A stretch of DNA of 53,406 bases from Sedimentisphaerales bacterium (GTDB lineage: Bacteria; Planctomycetota; Phycisphaerae; Sedimentisphaerales; Anaerohalosphaeraceae): assembly GCA_016926155.1 (NCBI GenBank), contig JAFGPC010000052.1, forward strand, positions 1 to 53,406, in the 5' to 3' direction. Position numbers and translations under genes: made by a program. Of this stretch, positions 1 through 7,322 are shown piece after piece; position 1 is the first letter of the stretch, and each line of letters begins with the position of its first letter. A model generated the notes under the pieces. It made no database searches, was not told the origin of the DNA, and worked only from the letters and a program-made list of their open reading frames with translations.

Positions 1-296
1 ATGGACGAAGGTATTACAAAGCCTACCTTGCCGACACACTTGACGGCGATTGGAAACCACTGGCGGCAACACGTGAAAAGCCGTTTGCTTCACCTGTAAA
101 CACCCGTCAGGTCGAACACTGGACGGATTCGTTCAGCCATGGCGAACTGATACGGGCCGGATATGATGAGACATTAACTGTCGATCCGATAACCAATCTT
201 CGTTTCCTTTTCCAGGGAGTCAGCGGTCAGGATATGTCAGGAAAACCATATGGTCGGATTCCATGGAAGCTGGGATTGCTCGTCTTTTGGAAATAA
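1..296 (+). CDS. GH62-like alpha-L-arabinofuranosidase, C-terminal end only
   Basis: The reading frame is open from the window edge to TAA at 294-296, so only about the last 97 residues are present. The segment reads like the end of glycoside hydrolase family 62: a 'YYKAYLADTLDGDWKPL' stretch, then 'SHGELIRAGYDE', then 'DPITNLRFLFQG'. In GH62 enzymes this part closes the five-bladed propeller that removes arabinose side chains from arabinoxylan. Catalytic residues lie upstream and cannot be checked. The next gene begins about 23 bases downstream on the same strand and both belong to carbohydrate metabolism, so co-transcription is likely. The family call is recognition by eye; a GH43-like propeller is the main alternative. 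Confidence 0.7.
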   Translation, partial: GRRYYKAYLADTLDGDWKPLAATREKPFASPVNTRQVEHWTDSFSHGELIRAGYDETLTVDPITNLRFLFQGVSGQDMSGKPYGRIPWKLGLLVFWK

Positions 297-319
297 ATAC
301 CGACAATCAGGAAAACATC

Positions 320-2251
320 ATGCGAGTAGGTTTCTTTATGCGATATGCAGCATTAACTTTTTTCATGTTTTGTTCTTCTTCCATTGTGTTCGCTGCCTCG
401 TTAGAACCGATCTACCTCTATGACATCCGCTATGCCATGCGGATTAATGCCAACGACACAGCGCAGGTTAAAATAGCCTGGGATCATTGCCATGCAGTTG
501 CCGCCCTGCAGGGCCTGGTCAATCGGGATGCCCCAAGGCTGTATCTGCTCGCCATCGATTCTCAGCATCAACGAGGTCGGTGTGTCGATCAGTATTGGCT
601 TGATTATCTGCAAGCTCAAAACAACTGGCAGCAGAATCGACCAACGCAACCAATTCAAAACATGGAAGAACTCATCAAAACCTTCCGCTCCCATATCCAG
701 GGCGTCGTCGTGTATGATCCCAAAGTGGCATCAACCAGTAACGTAGCCTCCACCATAACCGGAACGGAGAGCCTTCTGCCTGTTCGTTATGACACCGAGC
801 CGGACAGTCTTTATACCAAACTGGTTCTAAACGGACCGAAATTGCCCGTCAAGATGTGGCTTCTCAAATCTGATGGTTCGAGTTTGTTCACAGGGGAGGG
901 CATGATCCCCGGCACAAATCGAAAGAGCACAGGCTCGGCTAAATGCGATGCCTATCTTTGGATGAAACAGCATTATATGGATAACGGCAAATGTAACGGC
1001 TCATTCGGAGCCTATTATCTCGATCAATACTGGATTGGCAGGCCCCGTCTTGCACCGCTCAATCATCACTGTCTGACCAATCACGACTATTTCATCGCCA
1101 ACAAGGCCTTTTTCTTCGATCTGGGTGTCTGGGCCGACGAGGTCCCTGTCGACGATCCCCAGCAAACACCGGGAACTGACCTGGAAACATTGAAAGAATT
1201 GTTATTGTCGGCCTATTATCACGGTGGACGAGACAATATGATCCATATCGGAGGCTTTGTCCCGTGGGCCCACAAATATACCACGCATGGCGCTGCGGGC
1301 GGCACGCATGACCCGGTTCCCAGTGAATGGGAGTACGGCAGGGTAATCAGCGCTTATAACGGTTACATGGACGCGGATGCCATCGGCTATGGCGCCATGG
1401 CTAATGCTTCCTTCTATATGCATTTTCCGCTCAAGGAGCAATACCCGCAGAAATGGACCTCACAAGTCGAGTTAATGGTCAAAGGGTATCTGACAAACGA
1501 TGGCAAGGTCGATTTCAAGGGACGGGATTTTATCATTTTCTATGTAGGAGATTACGACTGTGCCGCCTGGCTGTACCAGCGGATGATGGATATCTGGGAT
1601 GATCCCAATCGCGGCAAGGTCCCGATGATGTGGGCCATCGGTCCGCATCTGGCACGCCGGGCCCCTATGGCCATGCACTTTATACGGACAACGGCTACAC
1701 TCGACGACTATTTCGTGGCCGCCGATAACGGTTCGGGCTATTGTGAACCGGGTATGCTCCAGGAACCGCGAGGTATCTCCGGCCTGCCATCCGGTCTGGA
1801 TGCCTGGGCAAGGCATTGCAAACGGGATTACTCTCAGTGGGATCTGACCGTGACTGGTTTTATCATCTACGGTAACGGTCCAAAATTGAATCAAGCCGGC
1901 CTGGATTGTTATGCCTCGTTTAGCCCCAACGGAATCGTACCATCCGGTGGATATGCCGAACTGCTGCATGGAAACATGCCTGTCCTGCGATTCGACCACG
2001 ATGTTATGGAGTCCAATCCCGCCGATGCGGCACGGCACGTCTTACAGCGAATAGAATTCCGCCGCAAACACGGCCATCCCCCTTTTCACTGGTTCCGCAA
2101 CATCCTCAAAACACCCACTTGGTATGGAAACGTAAACGACGAATTGAAAAAGCAGAATCCTAACGTGGAACTGCTCGATGCCCCGACTTTTTTTGAACTC
2201 TACCGCATTTTCCTACAGAATCATACTGAATTTGCCAAAGGAAAACCATGA
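320..2251 (+). CDS. Secreted GxGYxYP-family protein (putative glycoside hydrolase)
   Basis: The protein has 643 residues and an N-terminal signal peptide (hydrophobic residues about 8-22, then 'VFAAS'). I chose the ATG at 320 because AGGA lies 8 bases ahead; the ATG at 338 is a plausible alternative and the frame is open back to 263. An 'ALQGLVNRDAPRLYLL' block near the mature N terminus and the motif 'NGSGYCEPG' in the second half match the GxGYxYP family, large exported proteins of Bacteroidota and Planctomycetota usually found with polysaccharide-degrading genes. Here the tyrosine of the second 'Y-x-Y-P' position is replaced ('YCEP'). Its reaction is not established. It follows the GH62-like gene by about 23 bases, suggesting the same operon. 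Confidence 0.75.
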   Translation: MRVGFFMRYAALTFFMFCSSSIVFAASLEPIYLYDIRYAMRINANDTAQVKIAWDHCHAVAALQGLVNRDAPRLYLLAIDSQHQRGRCVDQYWLDYLQAQNNWQQNRPTQPIQNMEELIKTFRSHIQGVVVYDPKVASTSNVASTITGTESLLPVRYDTEPDSLYTKLVLNGPKLPVKMWLLKSDGSSLFTGEGMIPGTNRKSTGSAKCDAYLWMKQHYMDNGKCNGSFGAYYLDQYWIGRPRLAPLNHHCLTNHDYFIANKAFFFDLGVWADEVPVDDPQQTPGTDLETLKELLLSAYYHGGRDNMIHIGGFVPWAHKYTTHGAAGGTHDPVPSEWEYGRVISAYNGYMDADAIGYGAMANASFYMHFPLKEQYPQKWTSQVELMVKGYLTNDGKVDFKGRDFIIFYVGDYDCAAWLYQRMMDIWDDPNRGKVPMMWAIGPHLARRAPMAMHFIRTTATLDDYFVAADNGSGYCEPGMLQEPRGISGLPSGLDAWARHCKRDYSQWDLTVTGFIIYGNGPKLNQAGLDCYASFSPNGIVPSGGYAELLHGNMPVLRFDHDVMESNPADAARHVLQRIEFRRKHGHPPFHWFRNILKTPTWYGNVNDELKKQNPNVELLDAPTFFELYRIFLQNHTEFAKGKP

Positions 2252-2295
2252 ACAGGAGTCGAACCGAGTGTAAAATTTAACTCCAAATTACATAC

Positions 2296-3456
2296 CTATT
2301 TTACATTAGAAGTTTTCTGGTTTTTAAGTGGTATTTCGAAGTATCGTCTCCACACCTCATACGCCGGTCGGGCTTTTCCATCTTGGTCTAATAGCCCGCA
2401 ATCCCGCCATGCCATGAATACCTCCGGTGAAAAGGATTTGATCTTCTCCCACATGGCATCGTAGTCCCGATGCAGAAAAGTGATCACAAATACAAATCGA
2501 CGCTGTTGTGCAAATGCCAGCAAGGTTTCATAATAGGCTCTCTGTTTGGCCGCTGTCCCATCCACAACCTGGCCGGTACTGGGGAACACCAATCGTTCGG
2601 CTGCCTCGCCTGTCTCGGCAATGGCATATGCTTTTTCATATTTATCAAAGTGTTTGGCCAGCCATTGCAGCGATCCGGCAATATCCGTCGTCCCGGCTGC
2701 AATAAACGGATAATAACTGACAGCGATCAGGTCATTGCATTCCATGATTTCATCGAACGCCTCGAGCATATTCTTCTGTGCCTGTCCTTGAACGGTGAGC
2801 ATGTTATGCAGCGTAAACGAGGCGAACACTTTCAATTCAGGGTGTTCTGTCTTGATCCGTTGATATATGTAGCGATGCAGTCGGACATACTGATCCCAGA
2901 TTTGGGGACTCTTCTGATATATTTCATTTACCTCAATGCCGATCGCAAGATAGTCCGGCTCAAAAAAAGCGATAGCCCGTCGACAGTAATTTAAATAAGC
3001 CTTTTTAACCAATTCGTCGTCATACGGCTTGTCCTTAAGCTCGTCCGGCAAAGGTATCGCCTTTTCAGCCACCTTCAAATCCCCCCGTCCCGGTGAGATC
3101 GCCAGATACACCTTCCCACCCGCCGGTTTGGCTTCCTTTTTACCTTTCCACTCTTCCATCATATCTTTAGAAAACTCCTTGTCATACAATGCTTCCGCCC
3201 AAGGCACTCCTTCTATATGATGGGCCAGAATATCGGCATTCTCTCGTGAAAATTTCCGGGTCTCAAGAACCGCTTCTAAAGTTATATCATAAGGAAATCC
3301 TGTAAAGCCCATCCTAAAATAACGTACCTGATTCTTCCTGGTTGGATTCGTCGAATCAGCTTCACTTAAAGAGCCCGAAGTACAATCCACAAACAGGATT
3401 ATGCTCACCGATACCCATAGTAAAAGTAACACAGATGCATTTTTCTGATATAACAT
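2296..3456 (-). CDS. TIM-barrel glycosidase-like exported protein (clan GH-A type)
   Basis: This 386-residue protein starts at ATG 3456, with AAGGA 8 bases upstream; the frame stays open to 3744 but that extension would run into the divergent dikinase gene. A hydrophobic N terminus (residues about 8-23) ends at 'LFVDC', which resembles a lipobox except for aspartate at -1, so lipidation is doubtful but export is likely. 'IGIEVNEIY' (E178) and 'AIAETGE' (E281) are about 100 residues apart, fitting the acid/base and nucleophile positions of clan GH-A retaining glycosidases such as GH53 endo-galactanases. The exact family and substrate are not recognisable by eye. It is convergent with the GxGYxYP gene, suggesting a shared polysaccharide role. 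Confidence 0.6.
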   Translation of the reverse strand: MLYQKNASVLLLLWVSVSIILFVDCTSGSLSEADSTNPTRKNQVRYFRMGFTGFPYDITLEAVLETRKFSRENADILAHHIEGVPWAEALYDKEFSKDMMEEWKGKKEAKPAGGKVYLAISPGRGDLKVAEKAIPLPDELKDKPYDDELVKKAYLNYCRRAIAFFEPDYLAIGIEVNEIYQKSPQIWDQYVRLHRYIYQRIKTEHPELKVFASFTLHNMLTVQGQAQKNMLEAFDEIMECNDLIAVSYYPFIAAGTTDIAGSLQWLAKHFDKYEKAYAIAETGEAAERLVFPSTGQVVDGTAAKQRAYYETLLAFAQQRRFVFVITFLHRDYDAMWEKIKSFSPEVFMAWRDCGLLDQDGKARPAYEVWRRYFEIPLKNQKTSNVK

Positions 3457-3574
3457 CGTTTTGTCCTTACACCCTGGTTCACTCAACCAATATTGATTTG
3501 CGGAACTCCCTTCTAGCATATATGATTTTCCATAAAGGTTGCAAGAGCAAAAGCTTGGCACTGTTGAGGTGTAC

Positions 3575-6118
3575 ATGAGCAACAATCCTTTGATTCGATC
3601 TCTGGATTCCCTATCCGAAGCCGACCGCCCCTTCGTAGGTTCCAAAGCAACCAATCTGGCACGAATGATCCATACCTCTCTGCCAGTGCCCTCCGGCTTT
3701 GTCATATCCACAGAAGTATTTCGTGTACATATTCCCGTTTCCATTCTGGAAGAGGATCCTGCTGTGATTCGTACCCGAATCGAAGGAATGACCTTATCCG
3801 ACGATCTCTTACAACAAATCGAATTACATTATCATGCTCTTGGAGAAACGACTGTTGCCGTACGTTCCTCAGCAACCGACGAAGACTTGCCGGGGCATTC
3901 TTTTGCAGGCCAGTACGAATCCTTCCTGAATATTTCTACCGCGGAGGAGTGTATCGAAGCGGTTAAAAAGTGTTGGGCATCTCTCTGGTCCGATCGTGCT
4001 GTGGAATATCGTCGGCAAAATGGAATTGATCCTGGAACAATCGCCATGGCCGTAATCGTACAGGAAATGATCGATGCGGATGTCTCGGGCCTGGTGTTTA
4101 CGGCCGATCCGGTAACCGGGGATCGTCAAAACATCGTCGTGGAAGCAGCCCCGGGACTTGGTGAAAATATTGTCCAGGGCAGGGTAGAACCGCAGCGATT
4201 TACACTCAATAGAAATGATTTTACTGTTTTGAATCGCCAGTTGCCTTCTCCGGATACACTTGCCTGCCTTGATGAACATCAGCTACGACAATTGGCACAG
4301 AAGGCAATCAAAGTCGAAGGTTTATTTAAAAATCCACAGGACATTGAATGGTCTATAAAAGACGGGCAAATCTGGCTATTGCAGGCCCGGCCTATCACGT
4401 CTCTGTCCAATACTAAAGATGCAGATTGGGATACCCATCAGATCTGGACCAATGTCAATGCCGGAGAAGTCATTCCCGACGTTGTCACTCCCATGACTGA
4501 CTCCATCCTCCGACCGAATGTGGTCAAGCTCCTTCAGGCATTTTTGGATATAGGGGGAATCGACATGGATCCGTCTCTTCTAATAGGATGTATCGCGGGT
4601 CGATATTACTTCAATGTCAATGCCGTTCTTTCCTTGATCCGGCACTTCCCCGGAACGAAGGACAAAGACCTTTCGAAACTACTGGGCGGCAGGGAAGATG
4701 AATTTTCTCAAATGGGTGTTAATGAAATTAATCCGGCTTACATACCTCCCAGCAGAAAACGACTGGGGCAATCTTTACGGAGCCTCATACAATTTATTCC
4801 GTGTCTGCTTCCGACTGTTTACGGACGTGCCCAACGAGGCCTCAATGTTGTTACTTCAAATACGGAACGAATTGTAAAATTAGACTACTCTTGTATGACT
4901 GACCGGGAAATCGCACAAACGATCACGGAAATTGTTTCCGATGCCCTCAACCTTGGCCAGGCAGGACCACTCATAGCCATAACCATGTTTTATTCGACTA
5001 TTCTTTTCGAACTGTGCTATCGCTGGTTCGATGACAAGAATCACCGGATCGGTAATCAATTGATGTCGGGTGTGGGAGGATTAAACGATGCCCAGTCAGG
5101 ATTTGATCTGTATGATCTGGCGGCCCTTGCTACACAAGATCCTTTTGTTAAAGAGGTCGTAACATCCGGAGAACCTTTTGAGACCATCCGTTCAAGGCTT
5201 GAATCGCAGGATGCCGGGCAGATTTTTCTTGCTCAGTGGGAACGTTTCCTGCACAAGCACGGTCATCATGCAAGAGGGGAAATCGAGGTTACCAATGTTC
5301 GTTGGGCCGAACAGCCGGACAGGATTCTGGAAATGGTCCGTAATCATCTGCCCGGTCCGAATACGATAGATCCAAAAGATACTCTCCAGCATCTGAGACA
5401 ACAGTCACAGGAAACTCTCAGACAATGCCGCAAGAAACTCAATCCCTTAAAACGCTGGATTTTTTCCGCTGTCGTCTCGAGAGCCCGCCTGGGCAGCCAA
5501 ATTCGCGAAAACGTGAAAAATGAATTTGCCCGTCGTGTCGCCACAACTCGATGGATGTTACTGGAACTGGGTAAACGACTTACTCAGAAAGGAATCTTCA
5601 ACAAACCAGAGGATGTTTTCTTTGTACACTATGACGAATTGTCGCAGATTCTGGATGAAACACTTCACGGCCAAATCCATGATCGGATTCGACAGCGCAG
5701 GGCCGAGTATGAGTACAATTGCTCCCTTCATCCGCCTCCGATTGTGGTAGGCAGATTTAATCCTTCTCATTATATTGAAAGGAAACCGGATAAAAACAGG
5801 AAAATCCTTACTGGTCTGGCTGTCAGCCCGGGCGTTGTAACGGGTCTGGCACGTGTCATCCTGCATGCCAGCGATGACCTGGTCCGGCCGGGTGAAATCC
5901 TCGTCGTTCCGGTGACCGATCCGGCCTGGACCCCTTATTTTATCAATGCCGCCGGAATTGTGATGGATACCGGCGGACTGCTCAGTCACGGCAGCATTGT
6001 CGCCCGTGAGTTCGGCAAACCCTGTGTGGTCAACGCCGGTCCGGCCACCAAAATCATACAAACCGGACAAATGCTCCGAGTCGATGGGGACCAGGGGATT
6101 GTTACTATCCTGGATTGA
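3575..6118 (+). CDS. Rifampicin-phosphotransferase-like / PEP-synthase-like dikinase
   Basis: The 847-residue protein starts at ATG 3575, preceded by GAGG about 7 bases upstream; a longer start at 3539 would overlap the divergent promoter region. Residues 1 to about 290 form the ATP-grasp nucleotide-binding domain of pyruvate phosphate dikinases, including 'VAVRSSATDEDLPG' (about 95-107) and 'DIEWSIKDGQIWLLQARPIT'. The last 90 residues are the swivelling phosphohistidine domain, with catalytic histidine near residue 805 in 'GGLLSHGSIVARE'. The C-terminal PEP/pyruvate-binding barrel of true PEP synthase is missing; a long helical middle region (about 300-750) occupies its place. That order and length are those of rifampicin phosphotransferase, which moves the beta-phosphate of ATP to an acceptor. 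The natural acceptor here is unknown. Confidence 0.8.
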   Translation: MSNNPLIRSLDSLSEADRPFVGSKATNLARMIHTSLPVPSGFVISTEVFRVHIPVSILEEDPAVIRTRIEGMTLSDDLLQQIELHYHALGETTVAVRSSATDEDLPGHSFAGQYESFLNISTAEECIEAVKKCWASLWSDRAVEYRRQNGIDPGTIAMAVIVQEMIDADVSGLVFTADPVTGDRQNIVVEAAPGLGENIVQGRVEPQRFTLNRNDFTVLNRQLPSPDTLACLDEHQLRQLAQKAIKVEGLFKNPQDIEWSIKDGQIWLLQARPITSLSNTKDADWDTHQIWTNVNAGEVIPDVVTPMTDSILRPNVVKLLQAFLDIGGIDMDPSLLIGCIAGRYYFNVNAVLSLIRHFPGTKDKDLSKLLGGREDEFSQMGVNEINPAYIPPSRKRLGQSLRSLIQFIPCLLPTVYGRAQRGLNVVTSNTERIVKLDYSCMTDREIAQTITEIVSDALNLGQAGPLIAITMFYSTILFELCYRWFDDKNHRIGNQLMSGVGGLNDAQSGFDLYDLAALATQDPFVKEVVTSGEPFETIRSRLESQDAGQIFLAQWERFLHKHGHHARGEIEVTNVRWAEQPDRILEMVRNHLPGPNTIDPKDTLQHLRQQSQETLRQCRKKLNPLKRWIFSAVVSRARLGSQIRENVKNEFARRVATTRWMLLELGKRLTQKGIFNKPEDVFFVHYDELSQILDETLHGQIHDRIRQRRAEYEYNCSLHPPPIVVGRFNPSHYIERKPDKNRKILTGLAVSPGVVTGLARVILHASDDLVRPGEILVVPVTDPAWTPYFINAAGIVMDTGGLLSHGSIVAREFGKPCVVNAGPATKIIQTGQMLRVDGDQGIVTILD

Positions 6119-6128
6119 AAAGCCGTCT

Positions 6129-7109
6129 CTACTTCGTCTGTGTTTCAATCATATACTGCAGGGCCTTCCAGCCGGCAAGCTGCTCGTGTGTGAGGGTGGC
6201 TGGACGATCGTTCGCCAGATGATGCTCGACGGCACGAAGCCGACGGCGTGTTTTTCTAGGCAGTGCCACTTTATGATTAACCACCAGACCGGTCACCTTC
6301 TGACACTGGTGCTTTCGTCGGATATTGAGCTTTCGCTTGGTGTGGATTTGATACCCGTATTCGAACAGAATCCTTTTTGTCATCCGTATCGTCTGGTGTA
6401 TCACGTAAGAGCTTTTCGACTTATCCTTAATATGCTCCAGTATTTTGGAATTCTGTCCTGTCAAGGTCTGTTTGATTTCTGCGAAATTGAACGAAAATGT
6501 GATATCATCGGCATACCGAGTATATCGAGCGCCGATCTTCTGAGCGTACCCATCCAGCCGGGCATCCAACTCAAAGTTGACCAGATTGCTCAACCGGGGA
6601 CTGGTCGGCGCACCCTGGGGCAATCCCCTTTCATATGTACACAGGCGAACAAGTACATCCGTCGCCTCTTTGCCCCAGTCAATCCCGTAAAAATAAGCCC
6701 GCACACGATTCGTTACGGTAGCTCCGAAGAAATCTCGTATATCCATCCGCACGACAACATCGGCCCCGACATGATACGCGGCATTAGTGGCAATCGACTG
6801 GCCTGGCTCAAAGCCCATGGCCGCTGGATGCGTCTGCAACCGCCCAAGTAATCTTCGTAAAATCCGTCTCTGCATCTCCTTGAGTTCCGGGTTCGGCACC
6901 GAAATTGTACGGAATCCATTACCGGAACGCTTGGGTATGGAAAATTGACGATAACTTACCTGCACTGCATGAAGTTGATCTACAGAAAAATCCAGTCGCT
7001 TTGCCAATTCCTCCAGTTTTTTTCCGTCGACCGGTGGTGTCAGATCAGGCTTTCGCTCCTGTGGACCAGGTCCTTGTAACAACTGTCGTAGCCAGTCCCA
7101 AAATCCCAT
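6129..7109 (-). CDS. Retron-type reverse transcriptase
   Basis: This 326-residue reverse transcriptase carries the retron hallmarks in order: 'SIATNAAYHVG' (the NAxxH motif, residues 109-113), 'RMDIRDFF' (motif A, aspartates 123 and 126), 'LPQGAPTSPRLSN' (163-175), 'YADD' (199-202) and 'KVTGLVVN' (the VTG thumb motif, 272-274). The catalytic residues look intact. I start it at ATG 7109, which has AAGG about 8 bases upstream; a GTG at 7136 in the same frame lies inside a hairpin and is less likely. In retrons this enzyme primes from the 2'-OH of a branching guanosine in its own non-coding RNA to make msDNA. A promoter and hairpin-rich RNA lie directly upstream (7158-7303). No adjacent effector gene is recognised; flanking genes are a convergent dikinase and a cytochrome-like gene. 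Confidence 0.9.
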   Translation of the reverse strand: MGFWDWLRQLLQGPGPQERKPDLTPPVDGKKLEELAKRLDFSVDQLHAVQVSYRQFSIPKRSGNGFRTISVPNPELKEMQRRILRRLLGRLQTHPAAMGFEPGQSIATNAAYHVGADVVVRMDIRDFFGATVTNRVRAYFYGIDWGKEATDVLVRLCTYERGLPQGAPTSPRLSNLVNFELDARLDGYAQKIGARYTRYADDITFSFNFAEIKQTLTGQNSKILEHIKDKSKSSYVIHQTIRMTKRILFEYGYQIHTKRKLNIRRKHQCQKVTGLVVNHKVALPRKTRRRLRAVEHHLANDRPATLTHEQLAGWKALQYMIETQTK

Positions 7110-7130
7110 TTGATGACCTTTATTAGAGAA

Positions 7131-7155
7131 GGGCACAGATCAAATACCTGTGCCC
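7131..7155 (-). promoter_or_regulatory. Perfect hairpin just upstream of the reverse transcriptase start
   Basis: GGGCACAG and CTGTGCCC form a perfect 8-bp stem around a 9-base loop. On the minus strand it ends 22 bases before the ATG at 7109 and is followed by TTCTCT and then the AAGG ribosome site. It could be the last hairpin of the retron RNA, an attenuator separating the RNA from the enzyme message, or a processing signal. The alternative GTG start (7134-7136) would lie inside the stem, which argues against that start. Confidence 0.6.
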
Positions 7156-7157
7156 GC

Positions 7158-7268
7158 TGCCTTGCCAAAGGATGCGATCCTTTGCATCCAACTTTAAAGA
7201 GGTTCTATCTCAACCTGGCTGACGAATCATCAGCCTGCGCTCTGCATTGGAGCACCGCCAAGACATTA
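7158..7268 (-). ncRNA. Candidate retron msr-msd non-coding RNA
   Basis: The 190 bases between the cytochrome-like gene and the reverse transcriptase have no ORF but consecutive inverted repeats. In minus-strand order: GTGCTC/GAGCGC (6 bp, one wobble), GGCTGA/TCAGCC (6 bp), AGGTT/AACCT (5 bp), and CAAAGGAT/ATCCTTTG (8 bp, 3-base loop). The first three have 7-base loops, the regular short-stem pattern of an msr. TGTCTTG (7259-7265) can pair with CAAGGCA (7158-7164, one G-U), closing the whole element like the a1/a2 repeats of retrons. The ends are guesses: the 5' end is taken from the upstream promoter. A long msd hairpin is not obvious, so the DNA template part may be short or may include the 7131-7155 hairpin. 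A TTAGC, resembling a branch motif, overlaps the -10 box. Confidence 0.55.
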
Positions 7269-7274
7269 ATAGAA

Positions 7275-7303
7275 ATGCTAATTCGGCTTGCATCTACTGT
7301 CAA
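7275..7303 (-). promoter_or_regulatory. Sigma-70 promoter for the retron-like unit
   Basis: On the minus strand there is a perfect TTGACA (7298-7303), a 17-base spacer and TAGCAT (7275-7280, four of six matches to TATAAT). It lies about 20 bases after the stop codon of the upstream same-strand gene, giving the RNA and reverse transcriptase their own start near 7268. Confidence 0.6.
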
Positions 7304-7322
7304 GGATTGTGTTAGAAATCGA

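Noticed and set aside
2269-2305. Inverted repeat TGTAAAAT/ATTTTACA between convergent genes
   Set aside because: The stem is almost entirely A-T with a 21-base loop and no adjacent T-run, too weak to call a terminator.
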